Below, piece by piece: positions 8,297-16,967 of a DNA stretch of 64,000 nucleotides. The DNA is from DASZVP01 sp035546935. GTDB taxonomy: Bacteria > Patescibacteriota > Saccharimonadia > Saccharimonadales > UBA4665. Position numbers and translations under genes: made by a program. Position 1 is the stretch's first letter. Every line of letters begins with the position of its first letter. The stretch spans positions 620,001-684,000 of the forward strand of contig DASZVP010000002.1 of assembly GCA_035546935.1 (NCBI GenBank), given 5' to 3'. The notes below the pieces were generated by a model. The model was not told the origin of the DNA and made no database searches. It worked only from the letters and a program-made list of their open reading frames with translations.

Positions 8297-9344
8297 GTGG
8301 GGGCACCGGCTCGCCGCGGTTTAAGGCCCGGTTGTACAAGAAATAACCTGGCGGAATTTGGATAATCGTGTTCACCACGCGGTACATAATTGTCACCGGC
8401 AAGCTGGTACCCGGGCTAATACCCGTGGCGGCTAATGTCGCCGTCATCAGGCCTTCATAAATACCGATGCCGCCGGGCAAGACGCTCACTAGGCCCGCAA
8501 AGTTGGCCACAGCATAGGCCAGAATCACTGCGCCAAAGTTCACGAACTTATCAAAGGCCAGATAGACCACATAGACTGCGAGCACCTCTGTTAAATTAGC
8601 TAGGAAAGCATACCAAAACGGGCCGCGCAGTTCGCGCCAGCGGGTTCGCAGCTGGCGATAATTATGATGAAAGTCCTGAAAAACGCCGCGAGCCTTTTCG
8701 ACATTAATTGTTTCCGGCTGGCGTGGTCGCACTAAATGAATCAGCCGGTTGAGTCCTCGCGTCACGCTCGTAAAAAAGTGATCAATGCGCGACTGCGAAC
8801 CGACGATATAGGCAAACAGCAGCGTACCCACCACCAGCAAAGTTGAAATAGCCGTCGCCACCAAAATCACTAGATTATTGACCCGCCCAAGCGAGGCCAG
8901 TGAGAACAGACCAATAATAATCAAGATTTCAAACGACAGAAATTGCAATGCCAGCTTCATCACCTGCACCAAGGTAGCTTTGCCGCCGGTAATTTCGCGT
9001 CCTTTGCGCATCCGCACGCCAAAATAGGATATGCCGGTCACGCCACCGCTGGGAAAAACATGATTTACAAAGTTCAGTTCTAACGATGTCTTGTATAAGA
9101 ACCCGTAGCTCAGCTTATTGCCGACCAGCCCAAAGAGCCGCTGATACAGTCGCGCTTGGGCATGATAGTTCAGCGCCTCCACCGGAATAATTAAAAATAG
9201 CGCCCAGCCGTTGACGTGCTCCAGATTGCTCAGCGTGCGACCCAGATCGTGCCGGATCGCATAAATCAGCCCCGCCAGCGCCGCCAGCGTTACCAAGTTT
9301 AGAATCGTCTTCCAACGCTTGTTGCGCGCCGGGTTCTCGCTCAT
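8289..9344 (-). CDS. Flippase-like membrane protein (YbhN/UPF0104, LPG-synthase TM family)
   Basis: The protein (351 residues from ATG 9344) has about eight hydrophobic helices and the family signatures FPSGGVTGISYFGVRMRK near the first third and VLPGGIGIYEGLMTATLAATG in the last third. These are the lysylphosphatidylglycerol synthase TM-region motifs; the family includes AglD/YbhN-type proteins thought to move lipid-linked substrates. No MprF aminoacyl-transfer domain is attached. An alternative start 30 nt upstream (9374) is possible, but ATG 9344 gives a normal short N-tail (MSENPARNKRWKT). The gene is divergent from the methyltransferase gene at 9466. Confidence 0.85.
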   Translation of the reverse strand: MSENPARNKRWKTILNLVTLAALAGLIYAIRHDLGRTLSNLEHVNGWALFLIIPVEALNYHAQARLYQRLFGLVGNKLSYGFLYKTSLELNFVNHVFPSGGVTGISYFGVRMRKGREITGGKATLVQVMKLALQFLSFEILIIIGLFSLASLGRVNNLVILVATAISTLLVVGTLLFAYIVGSQSRIDHFFTSVTRGLNRLIHLVRPRQPETINVEKARGVFQDFHHNYRQLRTRWRELRGPFWYAFLANLTEVLAVYVVYLAFDKFVNFGAVILAYAVANFAGLVSVLPGGIGIYEGLMTATLAATGISPGTSLPVTIMYRVVNTIIQIPPGYFLYNRALNRGEPVPPHD

Positions 9345-9373
9345 GCGCTTAATTATAGCGTAGGAACGGAGCA

Positions 9374-9432
9374 CGGAGACAAGTTCACTCGTCTCCGTAC
9401 GAGTACCGCCCGCTATATTGCGACAGCAATAT
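9374..9432. promoter_or_regulatory. Divergent intergenic region with overlapping alternative hairpins
   Basis: Between the flippase-like gene and the methyltransferase gene are three inverted repeats. CGGAGAC (9374-9380) pairs with GTCTCCG (9391-9397). ACTCGT (9387-9392) pairs with ACGAGT (9399-9404). ATATTGC (9415-9421) pairs with GCAATAT (9426-9432). The first two share bases, so only one can form at a time. They lie upstream of both starts, so they may be operators or transcript-end structures; the role is unknown. Confidence 0.45.
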
Positions 9433-9465
9433 CCCGTAGGAATGAGCGCTGCTATACTGGTGAGG

Positions 9466-10707
9466 ATGCAAAGCGTGATGATTTTAGGCCGTCAGCCCGC
9501 TCTGAGCCTGGCCGAGCTAGAAAGTTTGTATGGCGCCGACAAATTGCAGCCGCTGGCTGACGGCCGCGCCGTGCTGGTCGACGTCGACCCCTGCCTGCTG
9601 GCCTTTGATCGCCTTGGCGGCAGCGTAAAGTTTTGCAAGTTACTCACGATTCTCGACACCACAGACTGGCCCAAGATCGAAAAATTCCTGTTAGATGTGT
9701 CGCCCGGCCATGCCGCCACAATGCCTGAGGGTAAAATGCGCCTCGGCCTCAGCGCCATCGGACTGAAAGTTACGCCAAAACAACTCGAAGTTACCGGCCT
9801 CAAGCTTAAAAAAGCCATCCGCAACACCGGTCGCAACGTCCGCCTGGTGCCCAATCAAGCGCTAGAATTAAACAGCGCTCAAGTCGTTCACAACCAACTC
9901 ACCGGCCCCACCGGCTGGGAGCTGTATTTCCTGCGCGATGGCCAGAAAACGTATGTTGCCCAAACCGTTAAAGTCCAAGATTTGTTCTCATACACCCGTC
10001 GCGACCGCGGCCGGCCAAAACGCGACACTAAAGTGGGTATGCTGCCACCCAAGCTAGCTCAAATTTTAATGAATCTGGCAGCCGGCCCCATTGCCGAAAG
10101 CAAACTAGAAAACATCTGTGAAATTCCCGCCGGCCAGGCAGTGCCTCGTACAATTCTCGGCCAAACGCTGCTCGATCCCTTCTGCGGCACCGGCGTAGTA
10201 CTCCAGGAGGCCCTGCTGGCCGGCTACGACGTCCGTGGCAGCGATCTGGAACCGCGCATGGTCGACTTCACCCAGGCCAACCTCAAGTGGCTCAGCGAAT
10301 TCACTCCTGATCTACCCGGCGTTTATGACATTGAGGCCGGCGACGCCACCAACCACCTTTGGGAAGAACCAATTGATCTAGTCGCCAGCGAGGTCTACCT
10401 CGGCCGTCCCTTCACCACTGCTCCGTCAGCCGAAATCTTGTCGCAAACAGTCAGCGAATGCAATCTAATTATTAAAAAGTTCTTGCGAAATATTCACGGC
10501 CAGCTTAAGCCCGGCACCCGTCTCTGCCTGGCCGTACCGGCCTGGCAAACTAGGCCAAACCAATTCAAACACCTGCCCCTTATTGACCAGATAGGCGAAT
10601 TGGGGTACAATCGATTGGATCTAAAGCAGGTTCGGGACACCGATCTCATCTATTACAGAGAGGATCAAATCGTCGCCCGCGAGCTGTTATTAATTACAAG
10701 GAACTAG
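9466..10707 (+). CDS. THUMP-type RNA guanine-N2 methyltransferase (Trm11/TrmG10-like)
   Basis: The 413-residue protein has an N-terminal region ending with a THUMP-like segment (KLKKAIRNTGRNVRLVPNQ, about residues 111-129) and a C-terminal Rossmann methyltransferase with LLDPFCGTGVVLQEALLAG (SAM motif I), VRGSDLEPRMV (motif II) and a catalytic loop reading SEVYLGRPF. Members modify guanosines in tRNA. The usual catalytic signature D/N-P-P-Y is not conserved (SEVY here). The start at ATG 9466 was chosen over the 48-nt longer frame because a TATACT -10 box (9453-9458) ends 7 nt before it. It is followed after 1 nt by rpmA. Confidence 0.82.
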   Translation: MQSVMILGRQPALSLAELESLYGADKLQPLADGRAVLVDVDPCLLAFDRLGGSVKFCKLLTILDTTDWPKIEKFLLDVSPGHAATMPEGKMRLGLSAIGLKVTPKQLEVTGLKLKKAIRNTGRNVRLVPNQALELNSAQVVHNQLTGPTGWELYFLRDGQKTYVAQTVKVQDLFSYTRRDRGRPKRDTKVGMLPPKLAQILMNLAAGPIAESKLENICEIPAGQAVPRTILGQTLLDPFCGTGVVLQEALLAGYDVRGSDLEPRMVDFTQANLKWLSEFTPDLPGVYDIEAGDATNHLWEEPIDLVASEVYLGRPFTTAPSAEILSQTVSECNLIIKKFLRNIHGQLKPGTRLCLAVPAWQTRPNQFKHLPLIDQIGELGYNRLDLKQVRDTDLIYYREDQIVARELLLITRN

Positions 10708-10708
10708 G

Positions 10709-10981
10709 ATGTCACACGTTAAAGCCGGCGGAACAGCCAAAAACGTCCACGATAGCCCAGGTCAGCGCCTAGGCGTTAAGTTATTTGGCGGCCAAAAGGT
10801 CAAAAAAGGCCAAGTTATCGTTCGCCAAGTCGGTCTTTCCAAGCGCGCCGGTGATGGCACCTACGTCAGCCGTAATTACACTATTCACGCCGCCCGTGAC
10901 GGCGTCGTCAACTTCGCTACCCGCAAAGTCCGCCTCTTCAGCGGCAAATCTGTCCGCCGCACCGAAGTCACAGTCAAATAA
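10709..10981 (+). CDS. rpmA: 50S ribosomal protein L27
   Basis: This 90-residue protein matches L27 in length and pattern: HVKAGGTAKNVHDSPGQRLGVKLFGGQKV, then GQVIVRQ and a basic C-terminus. The N-terminus reaches the peptidyl-transferase centre in other bacteria. L21, its usual upstream partner, is not present; instead it follows the methyltransferase gene with a one-base gap (TAGgATG). An AAGGA Shine-Dalgarno lies inside the end of that gene. Its stop abuts the stop of a convergent gene. Confidence 0.95.
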   Translation: MSHVKAGGTAKNVHDSPGQRLGVKLFGGQKVKKGQVIVRQVGLSKRAGDGTYVSRNYTIHAARDGVVNFATRKVRLFSGKSVRRTEVTVK

Positions 10982-11992
10982 TTAAGCTGCAAATAAGTGG
11001 TCGTAGTTGCCTGTTGCAGCAGCTACAGCTGATTTTCCGGCATGCTGGTGATGCACTTCTTCGATAACAGGCTCACGCAAGACTAGGTCGGCCGCCGTTC
11101 GGTGCTGGGCGTGCGTGGCTACACCATTTTCGTCATAGCCATATATATTCTCAGCCATTGCTTGGTTAAATGAACCGTCAACTTTTGCCAGGCACAGTAG
11201 AGCTGCATACTCACGGCTTTTCAGGTGCTGAACTGGACTTAGGCTTTTGGTTGGACGCTTCTCATCATCAATGGCAACGCGCCGAGGCATGTTGGCATGA
11301 TATCCAATTTTATTGATTTTATCGAAGAAATACTCACCGGCACGCAGTCTAAGTGCCGCATCTGTACGCAAAGCATCGACAACATCGGTGAGATTTGTGA
11401 GGCCGTTCTTGGCTTTATAGTCGTCGACAATGGCGCGCAGCTTGTAGTCATAAGTTGTGGCCGTGCGTAGCTCGTCAGTTGCTTGCTGCCGCGCCGCTTC
11501 TGTGACAAAGCTATCGTAGCGCTTTTGCGCCTCTTTATCGTCGTCACCGGGCCGCAACAGTGGCGCAAAAAGACGTCGGTTGCGGTGAGCGCGGGCTTCC
11601 TGCTTGGCAATTTGAGCCTCCTGCCAGCGTTTCTCTTCAGCTTCTTTTTTCTGCCAATATTCTTTTTGGGCTCTGGCAGCTTTGCCCTTTTTGAAGGTCG
11701 TGAAATCGGCCATCCAGCTGCCTTGGCTTAGCAAATCCTTAATCGGTAAGTCGGTTATTTTGCCATTTTCATGCTGCAACCGTACAATCGGCGTGGCGCC
11801 TATCCGCTGCCCTTGTTCATCTAAGTCGGCTCGAATAACTGCATCAGTAATCATGACCGTTTCCGGACCGTTATCCCCCATGTGCACAAATGGCTTGTCG
11901 TAAACACCGAGTTCATTCACGTTTTCTAGCCAACTATCAATATCTAAGTTGGTTACTTGCGGAACTGGCTGCGTGTTAATTGTTTCTATCAT
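10982..11992 (-). CDS. Uncharacterised conserved protein with a basic coiled-coil centre
   Basis: This 336-residue protein has an acidic N-terminal domain (about residues 1-100), a highly charged Lys/Glu/Arg coiled coil (about 104-140, KKGKAARAQKEYWQKKEAEE and onwards) and a helical C-terminal part with a DELRTATTYDYKLRAIVDD segment. No catalytic motif is recognised. The two-domain plan with a coiled linker suggests a structural or assembly protein. A strong consensus promoter ends just before its start, giving a leader of only about 7 nt and no Shine-Dalgarno. It is convergent with rpmA. Confidence 0.75.
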   Translation of the reverse strand: MIETINTQPVPQVTNLDIDSWLENVNELGVYDKPFVHMGDNGPETVMITDAVIRADLDEQGQRIGATPIVRLQHENGKITDLPIKDLLSQGSWMADFTTFKKGKAARAQKEYWQKKEAEEKRWQEAQIAKQEARAHRNRRLFAPLLRPGDDDKEAQKRYDSFVTEAARQQATDELRTATTYDYKLRAIVDDYKAKNGLTNLTDVVDALRTDAALRLRAGEYFFDKINKIGYHANMPRRVAIDDEKRPTKSLSPVQHLKSREYAALLCLAKVDGSFNQAMAENIYGYDENGVATHAQHRTAADLVLREPVIEEVHHQHAGKSAVAAATGNYDHLFAA

Positions 11993-12006
11993 AGTTTACA
12001 GAGATA

Positions 12007-12035
12007 ATATTAGCATAAGCTTTGTGAAAAGTCAA
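12007..12035 (-). promoter_or_regulatory. Sigma70-type promoter for the 10982-11992 gene
   Basis: On the minus strand TTGACT (12030-12035) and TAATAT (12007-12012) are separated by 17 nt. The start codon is 14 nt past the -10 box, so the mRNA would carry a leader of about 7 nt. Confidence 0.8.
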
Positions 12036-12059
12036 TCTTATGGTCAGGAGTGGGTTAAG

Positions 12060-12533
12060 CTACATGCCGAGGTGGTGGCGAATGCGTTCGACAACGTCGG
12101 CAATGACCACTTGTGATTTAACCAGATAGTCGTCGGCGCCTAGGCCGGTGGCGCGGGCTTTATCGCTCTCTTGGCCGAGAGCGGTCAGCATAATGATCTT
12201 CAAATTGGCGGTTTCTGGAGTGTTGCGTAGGATATCCAGGACGTCAAAACCGCTGACTTTGGGCATCATCACGTCGAGGAGGACGAGGTCGGGCTTGTAG
12301 CTGGTGGCGGCAGCCAGGGCTTCTTCCCCGTTGGCGACGCGGCGGACGTCAAAACCTTCAGTTTGTAGACGGCTGGTATATACGCTGGCTAGAGCGTCAT
12401 CGTCTTCGACGAGCAAAATTCGCTTGGGCTGGTCGCCGTGCTGGTTAGCCGGCTGGCTATCGGCCGATGGTGTCGCCGGCGGCGTAGGTGCGGCCGGAGG
12501 TGTTGGCGGCGTGGTGGGAGGAGTTTGGTCCAT
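12060..12533 (-). CDS. Single-domain response regulator with proline-rich N-terminal tail
   Basis: This 157-residue protein has a 36-residue Pro/Thr/Ala-rich tail followed by an intact REC domain: RILLVEDDDALASVYTSRL (acidic pair), PDLVLLDVMMPKVSGFDVL (phospho-acceptor Asp present), IIMLTALGQ and the conserved Lys in DDYLVKSQV. No output domain is attached. It could relay phosphate or bind a partner directly. It is distinct from the pseudo-receiver at 3954-4340, which lacks the Asp. No kinase is adjacent; pyrG is 22 nt upstream on the same strand. Confidence 0.92.
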   Translation of the reverse strand: MDQTPPTTPPTPPAAPTPPATPSADSQPANQHGDQPKRILLVEDDDALASVYTSRLQTEGFDVRRVANGEEALAAATSYKPDLVLLDVMMPKVSGFDVLDILRNTPETANLKIIMLTALGQESDKARATGLGADDYLVKSQVVIADVVERIRHHLGM

Positions 12534-12555
12534 AGCGCTTATGGTACTACAGTTC

Positions 12556-14169
12556 TCACACGCTCAGCAAGGCTTTGACGAAGCCGTCAAACATTGGGTG
12601 CGGCCGATTGGGCCGTGATTTGAACTCTGGGTGGAACTGGCTGGCCAGCAGGAATGGGTGATCGATACCTTCGATAACTTCTACCAAGTTGTTTTCGGGG
12701 TTCAGGCCGCTGGCTTTAATGCCCCACTTGGCGTATTGGTCGCGGTAAGCGTTGTTGCACTCGCCGCGGTGGCGGTGGCGCTCAACAATGCTGGTTGTGC
12801 CATAAGTGCGGGCCGCCAGACTGTCTTTTTCCAGTGAGCAGTTGTAATCGCCGAGGCGCATGGTACCACCGGTCTGGAGCTTGTCGGCTTGGTCGGCCAT
12901 GGTGTTGATAACGACATCCGGGCTGTCCGGATCGAGTTCGAAGGTGGTAGCCTGTTTAACGCCGGCATTGCGAGCGGCAGCAATGACCGCCATCTGTAAG
13001 CCTAGGCAAAGACCGAGATATGGCATCTTGTTCTTAAGCGAATATTGAGCGGCTTTAATTTTGCCTTCCAGGCCACGCTGACCGAAGCCGCCGGGCACTA
13101 AAATGCCGTCGTAGTCTTTGAGCGTACTGTCGATATCAGCGCCGGGGGCGTCGAATTTGGAGGCGTCAATCCAATCGATTTTAACTTCGGTGTCGTTGTG
13201 CCAGCCGGCAGCTTTCAGAGCTTCAAAAACCGACATGTAGGTGTCGGTATTGTCCATGTATTTGGCTACAAAGGCGACGCGCTTGCTGCGTTTGTGCTGC
13301 GCCGTAGCCATGGCAACAGTTTTGCGCCAATCTTTTAGATCAGGCTTCTTGGTCTTGAGGTCCAGACGGTTGGCCAGAGCGTCGGCAATACCGGCCTCTT
13401 CGAGAGTCAGCGGCACCTGATAAATGCTTTTGGCATTGGGCAGCAGCGCGATGGCGTCTTCGGCCACACCGCTAAACAGGCTGAGTTTACGCTTGGCGGC
13501 GCCGTTGGCGGGCGCTTCACTGCGTCCGACCAGGATATCCGGCGCAATGCCCAGACCGCGCAGTTCGCGGACTGAGTTTTGGGCCGGCTTGGTCTTAGTT
13601 TCGTTGCTGGCACCAAGGTATGGCAGATAAACGACGTGCACGTAGGCGCAGTTTTCCAGGCCGACACGCACGCCCAGTTCGCGGATGGCTTCGATAAAAC
13701 TCAGGGATTCATAATCGCCAACGGTGCCGCCGATTTCGACGATGTGGACGTCGTAGCCCTTGCCGGCGTCTTGGATCCAGTCCTGAATCGCCCCCGTTAA
13801 ATGCGGAATAATTTGCACGTCGTCGCCGTCGAATTTGCCGGCACGCTCGTCCTGGATAAGCTTCAACAGCACACGGCCGGACATCAGGCTGGACTTACTG
13901 GTCATTTCAGTATCAGTGAAACGTTCGTAGTGACCAAGATCGAGGTCGGTTTCAGCACCATCTTTGGTAACGAAACATTCGCCGTGTTCGCGCGGGTTCA
14001 ACAAGCCAGCATCTACATTCAGATACGGGTCACATTTTTGGAGATTAACACGCAGGCCGCGAGCCTTGAGGAGGTTGCCGATCGAGGCGGCGGTGATACC
14101 CTTTCCTAGTCCGGAAAGCACGCCTCCTGTCACAAACACATACTTAGTCGCCGTTTTGGCCACCTCCAC
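12556..14169 (-). CDS. pyrG: CTP synthase
   Basis: This 537-residue enzyme converts UTP to CTP using ATP and glutamine. The synthetase domain opens with KYVFVTGGVLSGLGKGITAASIGNLLKARG and contains LDLGHYERF and the EIGGTVGDYES motif. The class I glutamine amidotransferase domain has GGFGQRGLEGKI, LGLCLGLQMAVI (catalytic Cys) and QFHPEFKSRP (catalytic His-Glu). Length is standard. It shares the strand with the response regulator downstream; there is no close upstream gene on the same transcript except a gap of 27 nt to an uncharacterised gene. Confidence 0.97.
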   Translation of the reverse strand: MEVAKTATKYVFVTGGVLSGLGKGITAASIGNLLKARGLRVNLQKCDPYLNVDAGLLNPREHGECFVTKDGAETDLDLGHYERFTDTEMTSKSSLMSGRVLLKLIQDERAGKFDGDDVQIIPHLTGAIQDWIQDAGKGYDVHIVEIGGTVGDYESLSFIEAIRELGVRVGLENCAYVHVVYLPYLGASNETKTKPAQNSVRELRGLGIAPDILVGRSEAPANGAAKRKLSLFSGVAEDAIALLPNAKSIYQVPLTLEEAGIADALANRLDLKTKKPDLKDWRKTVAMATAQHKRSKRVAFVAKYMDNTDTYMSVFEALKAAGWHNDTEVKIDWIDASKFDAPGADIDSTLKDYDGILVPGGFGQRGLEGKIKAAQYSLKNKMPYLGLCLGLQMAVIAAARNAGVKQATTFELDPDSPDVVINTMADQADKLQTGGTMRLGDYNCSLEKDSLAARTYGTTSIVERHRHRGECNNAYRDQYAKWGIKASGLNPENNLVEVIEGIDHPFLLASQFHPEFKSRPNRPHPMFDGFVKALLSV

Positions 14170-14196
14170 ACCTCGCTTACTTGGATCTATCCTATC

Positions 14197-15549
14197 CTAA
14201 TTCTGATCTGTTGGCAAGTCTTCGGCTAGCGGCTTATAAACGTAGTTTTGGCGCGTCACGTTCAGCTGCCTGACCTTGGCACGGGTGAAGGCGCCCGTCG
14301 CCAGAAGATGCTTGGTAATGTCGCGAGCCAAAGTGATGCTGATATTGCGGCCAGTGGTTTCGGCTAAACTTTCAACGATGTCAACCAAGGTGGCCTCGCC
14401 CAAGGCACGAATAACTTCAGCTGTTTGGTTAATTAATTCGGGGCGCCGCTCGCGCTTGGCTGTGGGCGAGGCCGCGCGGCTCTTGGCAAACAGCGCATTG
14501 ATGGCCGCTGGGTCATCAATAATCTGTTTGGCTACCGTCTGATAGTGTTCGACATTGCGGCCGCTGAACAGCGTTTCGATGCCTAAAACCAGGGCTGTAA
14601 TCGCCGGTAGGTGGTCCGGACTAATTTTTACGCGGCTAAATTCATTGTGCTTAAGACCGCCGCTATCGACTAGCTGGAGACCGGGTATAGCGTGGCTGGT
14701 TGGATTGGCAGCGTCATTCAGTATGCCTTTCAGCCGGCGCTCATCTGCTGTAGGGTCAAGTGCTTTGGCAATGTCGATTAAATCTGAGGCCAAAATTTGA
14801 GTGCCAATCCCTTCTTGGCGCATGGCGTCATAAATAGCCCGGGTTTCGGTGCTGATCATTTCGAAGTTGTGGTTGACCAACTCCGTGCCGATTATTTCAA
14901 CCAGAGGATTGTAGCCTCGATGCTTGGTAATTTTTTGCAGAATGCCCAAGCGCTCTAGAGACCTGACTTGGATTGATATACTGCTCAAAGGTCGGCTATA
15001 ACCGACATCGTCCATGACGGCCTCAAGTCCAGCAACAGATTGAACACCGCCGTTCAACAATAAGCCGGCGTACATCTTGTGACGCACCCACGGCACCCTG
15101 ACCTCCGTGGTACTGTTGGTGCCGCCGTATACTTGTTGCACCGACAAATCCGGATACCGTAGGCTCCAGTCCATCAAAAAGCCGCACAGCGCCAGCCGCA
15201 GTTGACGCCCCGAAGGCTCGGCGACAAAGGCTGGCACGATGCGGCCTGATTCATCGCGCTTGCTGATTTTAACCACAGCCCCGACTGGCTCAAGACTCTG
15301 CTCAAAATACTGCTTACCGGTAGCATCTTGTGATGGCCAGGCCAGAGGCTTTCCCTGTCGCTGTTCCAGCTCGTAACTGCCGTCCGCCCCGGAAAATTCT
15401 CTTTCCGGATGGGCCAAAACAATTGCCGCCAACGCCAGCTTGCGCTCATGGTTAGCGACACCGTTAATAAAGCCCGCTAGGAGCTGTTCGCTGGGGTTGG
15501 CGCGCTCCGCAGGCACAGCTTCAAGGCCACGTCCCATTTCTGCTGTCAT
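14197..15549 (-). CDS. Uncharacterised conserved protein with winged-helix-like regions
   Basis: The 450-residue protein is soluble. The centre (about residues 185-220, GYSRPLSSISIQVRSLERLGILQKI) looks like a winged helix-turn-helix, and the C-terminus (about 372-440) repeats the pattern of a short wHTH (AEVIRALGEATLVDIVESLAE then ATGAFTRAKVRQLNV). It could be a DNA-binding regulator. I do not recognise a named family. It has its own promoter with the -10 box 8 nt from the ATG. Confidence 0.72.
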   Translation of the reverse strand: MTAEMGRGLEAVPAERANPSEQLLAGFINGVANHERKLALAAIVLAHPEREFSGADGSYELEQRQGKPLAWPSQDATGKQYFEQSLEPVGAVVKISKRDESGRIVPAFVAEPSGRQLRLALCGFLMDWSLRYPDLSVQQVYGGTNSTTEVRVPWVRHKMYAGLLLNGGVQSVAGLEAVMDDVGYSRPLSSISIQVRSLERLGILQKITKHRGYNPLVEIIGTELVNHNFEMISTETRAIYDAMRQEGIGTQILASDLIDIAKALDPTADERRLKGILNDAANPTSHAIPGLQLVDSGGLKHNEFSRVKISPDHLPAITALVLGIETLFSGRNVEHYQTVAKQIIDDPAAINALFAKSRAASPTAKRERRPELINQTAEVIRALGEATLVDIVESLAETTGRNISITLARDITKHLLATGAFTRAKVRQLNVTRQNYVYKPLAEDLPTDQN

Positions 15550-15557
15550 TGACGGCT

Positions 15558-15586
15558 ATAATACCATATTATCAGCTTGTGCGCAA
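15558..15586 (-). promoter_or_regulatory. Promoter for the 14197-15549 gene
   Basis: On the minus strand TTGCGC (15581-15586) and TATTAT (15558-15563) are spaced by 17 nt. The ATG follows after 8 nt, so transcription would start at or next to the start codon. Confidence 0.65.
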
Positions 15587-15601
15587 TTTACAACAGGGGT
15601 G

Positions 15602-16819
15602 CTAGTGGGCGGCTAGATAGGTCAAGGCTGCCTGGAATTGAGCATCTGTGCTGCCCATGGCGGTAGCGCCCTGAGGCTCCTTGACGGCCTGGTCGGGCTT
15701 AATGCCCTTGTGATTGATATTCTGACCGTTCGGCCGGAACCAGCTGGCAATGGTGACTTTTAGCTGTGAGCCGTCCTCAAAGTTGATCAATGATTGCTCG
15801 ACACCCTTGCCATAGCTCTTGCTGCCGATAACGTAAGCGTCTTTGTTGTCGTGCAAAGCTCCGGTGGTAATTTCGCTGGCTGAGGCCGAGCCACCATTAA
15901 TCAAGACGACTGTAGGGATACCGTTGAGTTCGCTGGCACCTTGAGCATGAATCGTTTCCACCCCGGTTGTACCCCTGGTGGTCACCACTGTTTCGCCTGG
16001 TTTCAGCCATAAACTGGACACGCTCACGGCATCGTCTACCAACCCGCCCGGGTTGTTGCGTAAATCTAGAATAATACCCTTTACGCCAGCCTGCTTGAAC
16101 TGATCTGCAGCCTTTTGGGCCAAATCTGAAGTGTCATTCGCAAAGGTGCTAATCGCCATGTAGCCGATGTTGCCGTCCAAAATTTTTGCCGTCACGCTTG
16201 GCACGGTAATTTTACCCCGCGTTATAGTCACCGTCAGGCTTTGTTGGCCGCGAACAATCACCAGCGTGACTTTAGTGCCTGACTTGCCACGGATTTTGGT
16301 CACGGCCTGGTCGACCGACATGCCAACCGTAGAAGTACCGTTAATCTCAGCAATCAGGTCCTGGGCCTGCAAACCGGCTCGCGCTGCCGGCGTACCGGCG
16401 ATTGGGGCAATGATTTGAATATCGCCGCTGCTGTCTTCACCCAATTCAGCGCCAATACCGCTAAAGCTGTTGTTGAGTTGGCTGTTAAAGTCCGATGCCT
16501 CTTTTGGGGTGAAATACTCGGTATAAGGGTCGTTGGTGGCCTGCGCCAGGCCGTGCTTGAGCCCGTTTATCAGCTGTGCTTGAGTTAACTTGCCGTCATA
16601 GTTATCTTTCAGCGACTGATAAATTTTGTTGACGCTGTCGTAGTCCAGTCGCGACGGCAATCCGGTGGCAATCACGTTAGGGTGATTGAGAGTGAGCTGC
16701 AAACGGCCGTCCCCTACTGCCAGGCCCAGATAAAAGATGCCCGCGGCCAAGAGGAGGCCAACTGCCCAGCGCAGCCAGCGGCTCTGCCTCAGGCCGTTAA
16801 GTCTCTGTTTCAAAGTCAT
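15602..16819 (-). CDS. S41-family C-terminal processing protease (CtpA-like)
   Basis: From ATG 16819 the 405-residue protein has an N-terminal membrane anchor (WLRWAVGLLLAAGIFYLGLAV), a PDZ domain (SGIGAELGEDSSGDIQIIAPI to GTKVTLVIVRG) and the S41 protease domain with GIILDLRNNPGGLVDDAV, the catalytic Ser in NGGSASASEI and the catalytic Lys in GSKSYGKG. It cuts proteins outside the membrane. A longer frame to 16879 exists, but a TATACT -10 box (16827-16832) lies 7 nt before ATG 16819. It is next to the ftsEX-hydrolase block, as ctpA is in Firmicutes. Confidence 0.93.
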   Translation of the reverse strand: MTLKQRLNGLRQSRWLRWAVGLLLAAGIFYLGLAVGDGRLQLTLNHPNVIATGLPSRLDYDSVNKIYQSLKDNYDGKLTQAQLINGLKHGLAQATNDPYTEYFTPKEASDFNSQLNNSFSGIGAELGEDSSGDIQIIAPIAGTPAARAGLQAQDLIAEINGTSTVGMSVDQAVTKIRGKSGTKVTLVIVRGQQSLTVTITRGKITVPSVTAKILDGNIGYMAISTFANDTSDLAQKAADQFKQAGVKGIILDLRNNPGGLVDDAVSVSSLWLKPGETVVTTRGTTGVETIHAQGASELNGIPTVVLINGGSASASEITTGALHDNKDAYVIGSKSYGKGVEQSLINFEDGSQLKVTIASWFRPNGQNINHKGIKPDQAVKEPQGATAMGSTDAQFQAALTYLAAH

Positions 16820-16883
16820 TATGCTTAGTATAGCAGTTCCTGCACGGCTTGTACGTCGGCCGCAAGCTACTTGCTTCAAAACT

Positions 16884-16920
16884 CATACGAAAAACGTATA
16901 AAATAAACGGTTTTCGTATG
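16884..16920. repeat. 14-bp inverted repeat with ACGAAAAACGT core
   Basis: CATACGAAAAACGT (16884-16897) and its complement with one mismatch (16907-16920) flank a 9-nt A/T spacer. It lies between the CHAP hydrolase stop and the S41 protease start. The same 11-mer core appears twice in direct orientation at 44643-44673, so it is probably a protein-binding site or a repeat rather than an ordinary terminator. Confidence 0.6.
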
Positions 16921-16967
16921 GTTATAGTGAGACAATGGTGTAAAACTGGCTGAGCACAAGGCTACGG

